Assembly (NCBI GenBank): GCA_025716855.1
Contig: JAIXMQ010000013.1
Location: 124,001-188,000 of the forward strand
Direction: 5' to 3'
Length of the DNA stretch: 64,000 bases
DNA from: Pilaira anomala
Lineage: Eukaryota > Mucoromycota > Mucoromycetes > Mucorales > Mucoraceae
A program made the position numbers and the translations under genes. The notes under the pieces were generated by a model. That model made no database searches. It saw only the letters and a program-made list of their open reading frames with translations, and was not told where the DNA came from. This document shows, piece by piece, positions 38,346 to 51,256 of the stretch; the first letter of the stretch is position 1, and each line of letters starts with the position of its first letter.

Positions 38346-38653
38346 GAAAGTAGTAGAGAAAGAAGAAAGAGTAAAAAAAAACAAAGGAAGACTGTCAATT
38401 GAAATAAACAAGAAATTATGTTTAAAGTCACGGAAAAGGTTGTATAAGGTAGTACAGCATAATACCATGAACAAGCACGTGATGCTACATGAATAAAAAA
38501 AAAAAAAAAAATAGGAGAGAAGGTCTTATAGGTTTTCTATTATTTTTTTTCATTTTTTTTTTAAGAAAGAAAAAGGAAACAAAAAAAAAGAAAAACATTA
38601 CTTTTTTCCCTCCTCCTTCAACAACAACAATATCAAAAAAAAAAAAAAAAAAA

Positions 38654-39502
38654 ATGATGATAAATAAAATTAAAAAGATATTAAAAATCGAAAAGAACAA
38701 TAATAATATCAACTTGACAACAGAAGAAAAACTCAACAAGAAAAAGAAGCGATTCTCACTTTTGTTGAAAACAGCCATGATCGATCCAGATGATTCAACC
38801 GAAAATAAAAAGAAAGCCATGTCTAAATCAAGTTCGTTTTTACAGTTACAGTCGTTCACAAGTACGCCACTAAAACGAAGTCGGTCTATGTTTGGACAAC
38901 TTTATTCAGCAACGGATAAAAATGTAGTGAGTGTTACAGAAGATGATGACAATGAGACACCTTCAGCTATCGCGGATTATTATGCATCATCAGAAAATAT
39001 TATACATACAGCAGCAGTCTCTATATCATCCATGTATGATACAATCAATAGTAAAGCAGGTGATGGAAATGACTTGATACTTGGCATTGAATATTATGAA
39101 AGGGGGGAACTTGAACAAGCATGTAATTACTGGAAATTATCGGCTGAAAGTGAATCATTGCTTGGTTTATTTTTCTATGGTCTATCGTTACGACATGGCT
39201 GGGTAAGTTATTAAATGATGTATATTTAGAGTGGGGGGATGATCGTTTGTTAATATATGTATATTATTTATAAAAAGGGGTGTAGAAAGAGCCCTGCGCT
39301 AGCAGTAAGATTTCTTCAAAAAGCATCTGAATATCCTGTATTGGATTTACAATCAAGTATCCATCATTTCGTATCTGCGGCCAAAATAGAGTCATTAGTT
39401 GCAATTATTTATGAATTGGGAGAGTTCTTTTGGCATGGTTGGGAGGTAATAAATTCAAAGAGCTTAATTAAAAAATAGGAGGAGTTCTCTCTTTCTCTTG
39501 TG

Positions 39503-39547
<45 letters not shown>

Positions 39548-39823
39548 AAAAACTTTTTTTTTTTGTTAATTAAATTTATGTTTATAATTTAGGTACCAAA
39601 AAGTGTCACGACTGCTACTTATTACTTTAAAGTGGCATCTAGTATGGGTAGTACTGATGCAATGAATGATTTAGCATTTTGTTATAAACATGGTCATGGT
39701 GTGGAAAAAGATGATATGAAAGCTGCTCAATTATACAGAGTGGCTGAAACGGAAGGAAATGGTCTAGTTGATAATGCTTGGATTTGGCAAGAACAATATA
39801 ACGATATTGAAATCACTATTTAA
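38654..39823 (+). CDS. Sel1-repeat protein
   Basis: Exons: 38654-39202, 39278-39445, 39593-39823; 315 aa in frame. The N-terminal third is Lys/Asn/Ser-rich and looks disordered. From about residue 155 there are Sel1-type helical repeats: LGIEYYERGELEQACNYWKL, LLGLFFYGLSLRHGWG, LAVRFLQKASEYP, LGEFFWHGWEV, TATYYFKVASSMGSTDAMND and LAFCYKHGHGVEKDDMKAAQLY. Such proteins act as scaffolds, and fungal relatives (Chs4/Skt5, Dsf2-like) link to chitin synthase or cell polarity. The assignment beyond Sel1 is uncertain. The second intron carries a long GT repeat. ATG 38654 directly follows an A run; an in-frame upstream ATG at 38489 would add a Lys-rich, low-complexity extension and is less likely. Confidence 0.82.
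39500..39545. repeat. (GT)n microsatellite in an intron
   Basis: About twenty GT units, interrupted once by GC, inside the second intron of the Sel1-repeat gene. Confidence 0.9.
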
Positions 39824-39940
39824 AATAATACTTCTTCAAATGTACTAATTATATCAAATTATGTATAAATATCTTTAATAAATTTGATTTTTTTTTCTTT
39901 TTTTATACATTTATCTCTTTTTTTTTTTTTTTTTAATTTA

Positions 39941-40374
39941 ATGAATCTTATTACTTTGACAGTTTTGTTAGTCACTATGGTATATTATGTCGTAGCGGCA
40001 AGTCCTTCAAATACCTTATACTATCGACTTCAAGCTAAGAATGTCACTGTCAATACAATTGGTTGTAAATGTATCATGTCTAAACCTACTCCGGAAAATA
40101 CAGATGTTACTTTATGCATGTGTTTTAACAGAGATGATGGTACTGCAAATGAAACTAGTATGTGTCGGGCTTACACAGGTAACTTCAATAATAATAATAA
40201 AAAAAAGATGAATAGCTGGCTCACATCTAATAAAAACTCTTGATAGATGGCGTCTTTTCCTTTTGTAGTGATGTTACTCAAGGGACAGCCTTATGGCAAG
40301 AATGTGTTCAACACTATTGCCCTTGTTATGGGGATGTTAATGTAGAACCCCCACGTAACAAAATCTACTTTTAA
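39941..40374 (+). CDS. Small secreted cysteine-rich protein
   Basis: Exons: 39941-40178 and 40247-40374; 121 aa in frame. The N-terminus (MNLITLTVLLVTMVYYVVAA) is a clear signal peptide with a likely cut after AA-S. The mature part has nine cysteines, several as C-x-C pairs (GCKC, CMCF, CPCY), and N-glycosylation sites NVT and NET. No family is recognised. Size, secretion signal and cysteine density resemble small secreted fungal proteins, a class that includes wall proteins and effector candidates; no function should be assumed. If the intron is not removed, the frame ends shortly after KKK within it. Confidence 0.75.
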
Positions 40375-40430
40375 CAATAAAATAATAATAATATTTATAA
40401 ATATGACATGAGATTTTATTATTATTATTT

Positions 40431-41974
40431 TTAAGCTTTAGCACTATAAATCTTGAGTTGTTTTTCTTCACCACCACTAAGGATTTTATCATTATCCCAA
40501 TAAACACTCAAAATTTTATCCTTCTTTTCCTTATCCTCAGCCTCTACGGTATACAATGGTTCTCTACTACGAATATCCCAAACACGCACAGTAGAATCAT
40601 AAGAACCTGAACATAAAGCAAATTCAGAAGTCTTTGACCAACAAACAGAAGAGACCCAAGCGGTATGACCACGAAGGCTCATCTTGACGTTTGTACCTTC
40701 TTCTGCTCTAGGATCCCATAATCGAATTGTGTTATCGGAATGACCGGTAGCTAATAATTTGGCGTGAGAAGAATAATCAAGGTCAAGTACGACCTTTTCA
40801 CAATTCTTTGTGGACAAGTTCACTTGTTGTTCTACATCCCATGAACGAATGGAGTGATCCCAACCACCGGTATATACAACATTGGAATCGGAAGAATCAA
40901 ATGTCACTGCGTTCACACCACCTACATGACCTTCTAATGTCACTGCCTTTGTCTTGATCTTTCTACCGTCTGCCTTTTCAGTCTTTTTTCTCTTTTTGGT
41001 GATTTCGTTGGTACTTTCGGCAGGTTCATCTTCAGTTGGTTCAGTTGTGGTCCAGATCTTGACAAAACTATCATCTGAAGCACTTGCAACCTATTTAAAA
41101 TGAAAAAAAAAGTTGAATGATTTGTGTAACAATGCTTGTCAAAATATAAAATAAAAAAAACTTACAAATTTATTCTTGGCATCTACAGCAATGGATTCAA
41201 TAGGTCCTTTATGTCCTTTACATTCAAACATTAAACGATCAGAGCCTTCTTCAATTGAATATTCCCAACCTAAAAGGGCATGATCGAGACCAGCTGAGAA
41301 AATGGTAGCGGTTTTATCTACAATGATAATTTTGAAATTAATGATCTTCATTCTGCCCAGTTTGTTCTATATATATATATTACCATTGACTTGACCAAAA
41401 GCAACACTCTTGACAGAATCAGTATGAGCCATCAAGGTACCAATACATTCACCACTTGAATTCCATAATCTAACATTGTTATCGTATGAACCTGTAAGGA
41501 ATAATCCATGATGACCTTTTACTGAACTGATCCAATCATCGTGTTGATAAGCTGTAAGAGGGGTAGGAGGAAGCATAGATTCGACATATTCAATTGTAAC
41601 CAAATTTTCCTATATATATATATATATATATTGCTATTTAGTGCTTGTATTCTACTTTTTTTTTTAAAAAAAAATCTTACAGTAGAAAGTCTATTGGCGT
41701 TTAAATATTCAACAATACTGCTTCTTAAAAGTTGTCCATCGATTAAAAAGTCAAAAGGAACGGATGTATCTAATATATAAGGTTAATATATATATGTATA
41801 TATCGAGATCTAGATCTAAAAAAAAAACATACCAAGGTCAAGTAAACTGTTGACAATCTCGGAAAGACCTTCCTTCTTAATGTTGGAAGGTAATAACATG
41901 GCAGCATCGCTTACTGCATATTCAGTTTGTTGCGTGGTGAAACGAACTTGAACTTGTTCTTGTTCTGTAGACAT
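40431..41974 (-). CDS. YTM1: Ribosome biogenesis WD40 protein Ytm1/WDR12
   Basis: Part of the PeBoW/Nop7-Erb1-Ytm1 complex for 60S ribosomal subunit maturation in the nucleolus; removed by the Rea1 AAA ATPase, which grips its N-terminal domain. Exons: 41974-41833, 41769-41681, 41609-41384, 41317-41166, 41090-40431; 422 aa in frame. The N-terminal NLE/ubiquitin-like domain is seen (VQVRFTTQQTEYAVSD, FDFLIDGQLLRSSIVEYL). A seven-bladed WD40 propeller follows, with repeats such as FLTGSYDNNVRLWN, FSAGLDHALLGWEY, FVASASDDSFVKIW, VYTGGWDHSIRSWD, LATGHSDNTIRLWD and CSGSYDSTVRVWD. A Lys-rich loop (EITKKRKKTEK) interrupts the propeller. Confidence 0.96.
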
Positions 41975-42190
41975 TTTTAAAAATAGTTATTGAATTAAAA
42001 AAAAAAAAAAAAAAATGAAGTTGAGGGTGATTTTTTTAAAAATAAATTCTGAATGGGTGGCTTGTGTCCAAAAGCAAAAGGTTGAAAGTTTAGTGTGACC
42101 GGGCATAAACAACCCCTTTTCACGCGTTTGGAAAAAAAAAAGGGGGTGTGAAGCATCCCTTCTTTTTATATTTTTTTTTTTTCTATAATA

Positions 42191-42961
42191 ATGTCAGTAT
42201 CAACTCAAATGGAAATGCTTGATGTTTTTTATCAAAAACTAGAGAGTTTTTCCCTTAAAGACAATGGTAGTGATATAATAAAACCAGTGTGTGAAAAAGC
42301 AAACAGTCTTTTAGATGAGGAACGAGAAGTTGTTCAAAGTAAGTAAAAAAAAGAAAAAAAAAAAGCCTTATGGTATGTTCTTATTATTTAGTATCTATAT
42401 AGAACTCGAAAAGGAAGTTTTAAAAGAGAATGAGAAAGAAGCAGAGTTATTAAGAATGATGAATGAAGCGAAAACAGTTTTAGATATGCATCAACAAAAA
42501 GTAAAAGAATATCAAGCTTTATTGGAACAGGAAAATGAACTACATAAAAACTTGTTAAAAAAGATAGAAGTGATAAAAGAAGATATTCGCATTGAAACAG
42601 ATAATGAGACAGCAGCAGATGATTTAAGCGGGGAGAGGTAACAAAAAAAAAAAAAAAGAAATGGGAATAACGAAAATAAAGGAAATAGGGGGATTCATAT
42701 GATTCAATTTTAGCGTAAAGTTGGCTATTTTTCGTGAAATGGGTATTTTGATGAAGGTAGATGATGATTATCAAGTGAAGAGAAGTTTCCTAAGTAAGTA
42801 ATGATATATATGTATATGTATATATTTTTTTAAAGAGAAATTAATCAACCTACACCATAGACACAGATGATGGTCATGAGGTTCGTTCGATTCCATTAGA
42901 AAATTATAATATTAATACAACATCAAAGTTTATATGGGATTTTATTTCCAAAAACATGTAA
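42191..42961 (+). CDS. SPC24: Spc24-like kinetochore protein
   Basis: Exons: 42191-42338, 42403-42637, 42714-42793, 42861-42961; 187 aa in frame. Spc24 is one of four Ndc80-complex subunits that join microtubules to the inner kinetochore. Residues about 45-125 are a heptad-rich coiled coil (KLEKEVLKENEKEAELLRM, QQKVKEYQALLEQENEL). A small C-terminal globular domain follows (VKLAIFREMGILMKVDD, then GHEVRSIPLENYNINTTSKFIWDFI), which resembles the Spc24 fold with its final helix. Length fits the family. The call rests on this pattern; a related small coiled-coil kinetochore protein such as Spc25 cannot be excluded. Divergent to YTM1 across about 216 bp. Confidence 0.65.
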
Positions 42962-42990
42962 AATAATAATATATATCCCAATCACTTTTT

Positions 42991-44671
42991 TTATGAGTGT
43001 AATGTAAATAAAGATAATAAGCCTTGCATAAAACTCTTTTTGTTGTTATTTTGATTTTCTAACCTATATAGTTGTCTTTGTTGATAATATGCGTAAAGCA
43101 TTGGTTGAATGATGGTCAACCTTTCGATTCGCCTCACATAATCTGCTTGTAAATCATTCAGAGTCATTTTCATGGTAGCAATTTCCTTTAATAGCGATTG
43201 AATAGTATTAACCAATGGGAAAAAATAAGGTTCTTCTAGTTTATAATGATGATGATGATGATGAACCCAATCGAATTGTAAATTAAAATCGCACAAGTCA
43301 TGTAATAAGTTACAAAGTAATGAATTACTTAGGTCACTTAATTCAGACATATCAAATACTCTTTTTAATCTACGATTTAATACTCTAGTGTCAGTGGCAT
43401 TAATTTTATCAATTGTTTGTTGTGTTACGGATTGAAGTACTTCAAATGGATTCTTTTCGTGAGTTACCGTCATCTTGAATTGTGGAACTTATATATTTGT
43501 ATATATTATTATCATACATAATATGTAATGTGTGTGTATATATATATGTACCTGATTTTTTTATATGATGATTTGGAATAGGTTCGGGAATGACGACGTC
43601 TTTTTGTAAGCGTGAATTCTTTTTTTTTTTTATACGGTATTTTTTAATTAAAGTATATAATATATAGATATAAAAAGGAAAATTTTGGTTACCTGTTTTA
43701 ATTTAGATTTATTTGATAATAGTAGTTTATCATGTTCTTGTAAAAGTGCCTCGTGAGATAGTTTTAGTGATTCTATAAAGAAATGCAGTTGATGATCTAT
43801 TGCATATATAAAAACCTTTTTTACGCCAAATATTAAACGATGAACTAACCATGATTTGAATTTAATCGCTTGTATTTATTTGTCAAGTTATTTTCTGATT
43901 TATTTAATTGTGATATTTCTTGCTTCAAGTCTGAAATCTTCAAATTACATGTGTATAAAAATAATTTGTTGAGTCATCACACAATTATTATTTTAATGCA
44001 AAAACATGTATGTACCTGTGTTTTAAGTTCCTCTTCAATATCAGTTTTCGCAACTAATAATTGTTTCACCAATTTATTCTTCATCATTGCCTCTTCATAT
44101 TCCTTCATTTTACTTTTTAATTCCGTTTGAAGTGTTTGGATTACCTATTATACACGTTAAAATAAAAACAAATAATTGAGCGACGCCAACTTTTTTTGTT
44201 TGTATTTTTTTTTTTTTTTTTTTGCATTAATTTTTCTGACCTCATTTGATTGCTCATTTTTTAAACGTAATAGTTGTAATTCTTTATAATTCTCTTTAAA
44301 TAATTCAAATCGCTATATATATTAAATAACAAAAAGGTAGTAAATATAACCATGACAACAAAAAATAAAAAAAAAAAGAAAAAATAACAAAAAGGTAGTA
44401 AATATAACCATGACAACAAAAAGAAAAAAAAAAAAACTTACTAATTCTTGATGCTCTGCTTGTAAAAGCATTTGCCCAATTTCTATTTTGAATTTAATAC
44501 CTCACACAAACACATGTTTTTTTTTAAAAAAAAAAAATTGTTATAAATCTTTTATATACCTGCTGCTAACAAAGCATCGTTTTCAGTTCTTCTAAACGCT
44601 TCATCAAACTCTTGTAATCGAATACAGTTTGATTTGTTACAACAACATGAAAATTCAATAGGGTCCTGCAT
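42991..44671 (-). CDS. Coiled-coil protein with CC1-box-like (dynein-adaptor) motif
   Basis: Exons: 44671-44560, 44482-44442, 44312-44241, 44144-44016, 43937-43850, 43772-43693, 43618-43552, 43487-42991; 361 aa in frame. The N-terminus has a Cys cluster (FSCCCNKSNC, residues 7-16). Residues 32-51 read DALLAAEIGQMLLQAEHQEL, which matches the AAxxG...LL CC1 box of dynein light-intermediate-chain-binding adaptors (BICD, TRAK/HAP1, Spindly). Near-continuous heptad sequence follows to about residue 190. The C-terminal third is a different helical region (FEVLQSVTQQTIDKI, LLCNLLHDLCDFNLQFDW) with a run of six His codons (all CAT). A role as a cargo adaptor or spindle/septation coiled coil is inferred. 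Divergent to SNF1 across about 212 bp. Confidence 0.7.
44325..44430. repeat. Tandem duplication inside an intron
   Basis: The segment AACAAAAAGGTAGTAAATAT and the following CATGACAACAAAAA occur twice, starting near 44326 and again near 44384, with a period of about 58 bp. The duplication is confined to one intron of the CC1-box gene and leaves both splice sites intact. Confidence 0.85.
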
Positions 44672-44838
44672 ATTTTAATAATATTTTGAAATAACAACAA
44701 AAAGAAAAAAAAAACAAAATTCATTTTTTTTCGAAAAATTCACTTTTTGTATTCCACTACTGGTTTAGTTACACAATATATGTATATGGGTGACGTCTGA
44801 TTCTAGCGATTTTATTTTTTGTTGTTTCTATCTTTTTT

Positions 44839-44869
<31 letters not shown>

Positions 44870-44883
44870 TTACAAGACTAACA
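44672..44883. promoter_or_regulatory. Divergent promoter of the CC1-box gene and SNF1
   Basis: About 212 bp between two start codons, with A-rich runs and a (TC)n tract (44840-44864) just before the SNF1 ATG. No other feature is seen. Confidence 0.4.
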
Positions 44884-47388
<2,505 letters not shown>

Positions 47389-47553
47389 AAATAAATAAAT
47401 AAATAATTCCCTTTCTTCATTGGCTATTTTTAATGCTTACTAAAAATGTGCGGGGTTTTAATCGTTTTTAACACTTATAGTGGGGTATAATTGTATAGGA
47501 GTATTTTTTTTTTCATTTTTTCCTGCTGTTTTCTTTTTATTCAAACTTACACT

Positions 47554-49080
47554 ATGGAAACAATTTATGAAACTTTCAACAGATACCCTTGGGATACAGA
47601 TAATGTCTTTCAAGCTGGTCTTGATACAATTCTTGAAAGTTTACCCCGAGACAATGAAGATGACCTCGTCGAACAAGCAAGATTACTAAAAGCAAAGCAT
47701 TTTTATTTCACTCGGTATGTTATGCGTGTGTAAAAATTTGATGTAAATATATATATATATATATATATTGACGTAATATAATAGATTTCAACAAGAGTTT
47801 GATTTAGAAAACTATTTAAAATATGAACAAGAGAAATTAAACGAAAAGAAAAACCAACAACAATTTGAAAGGCTGGAAAAATACGATTATGATCATGACC
47901 CAGATTATACCAATGGATTACCTAATATCATTCGTGGTTGGTTACAAAGTCAATCCGTAAATGGGTTATGGGATAAAGAGAAGCTGGATTTAGAATTTTC
48001 AAAGGCGAAAGCATTTTATTACGTAGCGTAAATGTCATAAAATACAAATTCATCATCACGATTATTTTTACTTACCTCTATTTATAGTCGAGTTGAAAAA
48101 GTGGATTTAAATGCTTACTTTTCTTGGAAATTGAAAAAAGAACAAGAGAATAAACCCGCTTGTCCATTTGCAAACAGATGGTTAAATAAGAAAAAATTAG
48201 GTCCTGTCAAACAAACAAACGGTCAATCTTTTGTTGTGACCGAAAAGAGACAAGGTCCTGAAACAATCACTTTCTCTTCTCCTAAATCTAAAAATGTACT
48301 TTCGGTTGCTAGGTTACAAGAGATCCAATCTGCTTTAAAGGAAGCGGAATCTGATTCAACCATCACTTCAATCTTTATCACTACAACTGTAGCAGATACC
48401 AGTAACCCATTTGAAATCAACGAACGTATCGAGACTAAGGATACAAAACTCATGAGTTCCGGTTTAGCTTATGATGAAACCTCTCACTTAGCTTCGGATT
48501 CACAACGTCAAGTATCATTGGATAATTTAGCAGCAACTTATTATGACTTGATCTATGCTACCTTATCTCGCAAAGACCCCAAGTTAATTGTGACATTTTC
48601 CAACGGACAAATTCCATTGAATGCAGTGTACTTGACTTTATGTCTTGGATTTATGCGTGTCATTACCGAACATTCACTCTTGGTCTTTACACTCCAATTA
48701 GCCCATGCACCTATCCCACCTCTCTTGTTATTAGCGATGGCGCGTGCACGTACCACGAAGCCATTACCTGCTGGTATCGATCTTTATCTAGCATTGAGTG
48801 CACCCGAGTATGCTAAATTAAGAGGCCCAGAAATTATGCGACTTGGTTTAGCGGATGCGTTTGTACCCGAGGTCAAGTTAGCCGATGCCTTTGAAACTGC
48901 AAAAAATATGGCGATTTGTCCTGCACCCGATACGAATACATCTGTTCAACTTGCTTTAGCTATTCATCATACCTATTCTGGTCCCAATCGATTAAGTGTT
49001 TGGGAAAAGCAAATTGAAACTATCTTTGGTGTAAGAAACTCTCTGTTTTAGAAATATAATACAAATTTTAACCTCTCTTT

Positions 49081-49114
<34 letters not shown>

Positions 49115-49846
49115 TAGGCGGCAAGTTCGTTTGAAGATTTAAAAGAAAGATTAGAATCACAAAATACAACTTGGAGTCAAACGATTTTAAAACATTGGGA
49201 TAGCTTACCACCTACTTTATTAAAAGTGATCTTTGAAGCTGTGAGAAAATGTGAACATTTGAGTCCCTTGGAGATTTTAGATTTGGAAAAGAAATTGAAT
49301 CAAAAGTGGCGTCAGACAAAGGAGTATCAACAATGGTTACAAGGAGATGAAGCTTGGGTTGATACCTCGGTTGATTTTTATTTTGAAGAGGTTGAAAATA
49401 ATAGTTTAGAAAAACCTGTGGTATTTGAAGCACATCAAGAAACAGAAGAAGAAGAAGATGATGAGGCCATCGTGTGTCCTGTCACTGGGCAAAAGTCTGC
49501 AGGAGGTTGCCCTGTCAAGGCACAACAAGAAAGTAAGTGCCCGGTTACTGGTCAAGTTTCTTCTACTGGTGCTGGCTGTCCTGTGTCTGGACAAAAGGAA
49601 GAAGTGGAAGGAAAATGTCCTGTATCTGGACAAAGTGAAGCTCAAGGAAAGTGTCCTATGTCTGGACAAAGCGATACTCTAGGAAAGTGTCCTGTATCTG
49701 GACAGATGTCTTCTAATGCAACAGATCAACAAGATATTTCTGGAAAATGTCCTGTATCTGGTCAACAAATCACATCTATGACTGAAGGTTGTCCTTTTTC
49801 AAAAGTAAATAATGCCACATCCGCAATGGAAAAGTTAACTCTTTAA
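47554..49846 (+). CDS. Crotonase-fold (HIBCH/Ehd3-like) protein with nine Cys-Pro repeats at the C-terminus
   Basis: Exons: 47554-47714, 47785-48021, 48088-49030, 49118-49846; 689 aa in frame. The middle (about 200-470) resembles the enoyl-CoA hydratase / 3-hydroxyisobutyryl-CoA hydrolase fold: KNVLSVARLQEI, LIVTFSNGQIPLNAVYLTL, LPAGIDLYLALSAPEYAKLR, MRLGLADAFVPE, then a HIBCH-type C-terminal helical part (SPLEILDLEKKLNQKWRQ). The catalytic glutamate positions of HIBCH are not evident, so it may be non-catalytic, as in the mitoribosomal relative Ehd3/mS47. The N-terminal 160 residues hold two related segments (KHFYFTRFQQEFDLENYL and KHFITRVEKVDLNAYF). The tail from about 580 carries VCPVTGQ, KCPVSGQ, KCPMSGQ, GCPFSK and similar, nine in all, like stacked haem-regulatory (CP) motifs. 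Convergent with the esterase gene, 46 bp apart. Confidence 0.75.
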
Positions 49847-49892
49847 AATTTAATATGTAATAAAAAAAATACTTTTTTTTTCTGAAATTTAT

Positions 49893-50712
49893 TTATTTGG
49901 GATGATGTGCTTTCACAGTTCTTTTCGCTTTACTAGCTAAAGCCTTAAGATTTAAAGGTTGTTGTACCTCCAATGTCTCTACAACGGTTACTTGGCTATC
50001 CGATTCTTGTAAACAATGAGCAGCAAAATCCACAAATTGTTCATCACATTGTTGCAGCACATGATTTTCATGATGTCCTACCAATTCTCGAATAAAGTAC
50101 CAGTTGTGCTCATAATTCTCTTGACGTACTTGAACCTTGGTACTACCATCATTTTTTGCACATTCTGTGAGTCTCAAGATTACATCACGCATTACCTCTC
50201 GTTCGCCTACATAACATAACAAGTTCTTGGGCGCAAACCGGTTATAGCCTGATTGGATACGAGTGAGCTTCAAGAGATGAAGATGCTCGTCATCGGCTTC
50301 GGGTAAATTCAGGTATTCTTTTAAAACAGTCTTTGCTAAGGAACGGGTGATGATATCTTGCTTGAATTCCCATAACCATAAATGGGTTTCAGCATCAACG
50401 AGTGGAGAGACGAGTAATAAACCAGCTGGAAGTTCAATTGAATAATTGGTACGTGGTGCCTCGATATCTTTCAAGATGTCTGGTGCATAGACTCGAATCA
50501 ATGTTTCTAAACAAAGTGCACCGCCCGCTGAATCACCTGAAAGTATGATCTTTGAACCTGGAACCTAATATATACTGATATATGAGTAGCTAGATTATAA
50601 TTTTTTGCTTTTTTTTTTATTATTACTTTTAATGTGTTGACTAGGTATTCATATGCTCCTACACATTCATGCACTGGAACCGGGTACTGAAATTCAGGTG
50701 CTAAACCTGTAG

Positions 50713-50752
<40 letters not shown>

Positions 50753-51256
50753 TGCGTTAACTTTTTTAAAAAATTATTTTTTTTTCCCGACTGTTGTATA
50801 TTTACTATAATCGACGGATAAAATTAATGCGTTGATATTGTGTTTCTTTTTTAAAAGATTGATCCAATCAATAAAGACTTCCATGTACATTAGACAATGA
50901 CCTACACGGAATGCACCTCCTAATATATGTACGATTAAGTATTATGTATAGCGGTTATACATTTTATTTTGACACATACCGTGTGCTTTGTAAATAATCA
51001 GATCCGCGTCTTTTATTCTTTTTAATAATTCATCAGGCTGACCAGTACAGTCGCTCATCGAAGGCCCGATCCATGCACCTTTCCATGTTTTCTCTTTTAT
51101 CATTGTCACCCATTTCAATTGTGGTTTGGTAGGTGCAGTAAAGACTGCGACAATATACCGAGAGATAGTAGGTGAAAGAGATAATATGAACTGGATCACA
51201 AATACGCTGAATATAGGTGGTATAAAGGATCGTATCAATTTGCGAAAAAATTCCAT
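49893..51256 (-). CDS. Membrane-anchored alpha/beta hydrolase (HSL-type esterase)
   Basis: Exons: 51256-50980, 50919-50806, 50706-50627, 50564-49893; 380 aa in frame. A hydrophobic N-terminal helix (about residues 13-38) should anchor it in a membrane, probably the ER. The hormone-sensitive-lipase type oxyanion motif is HGGGAFRVGHC (about 92-102), and the nucleophile elbow is LSGDSAGGAL (Ser near 166). The region PLVDAETH may hold part of the acid; ENYEHNWYF supplies a candidate catalytic His. Substrates are unknown; yeast and mammalian relatives (AADAC, Say1) cleave acetyl esters of sterols or lipids. The second intron holds a pure 38-A run at 50713-50750. Confidence 0.88.
50713..50750. repeat. 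38-base A homopolymer in an intron
   Basis: Uninterrupted A run on the plus strand (T run in gene sense), next to the acceptor of exon 3 of the esterase gene. Such a long run is prone to length error in assembly. Confidence 0.95.

Noticed and set aside
38489..38653. A longer N-terminus for the Sel1-repeat protein
   Set aside because: It would consist of Lys/Phe homopolymer translation of A and T runs, which is not protein-like.
43240..43265. Six consecutive His codons, like an engineered tag
   Set aside because: They are CAT repeats in the middle of an exon with normal fungal context, so a natural trinucleotide repeat is the simpler reading.
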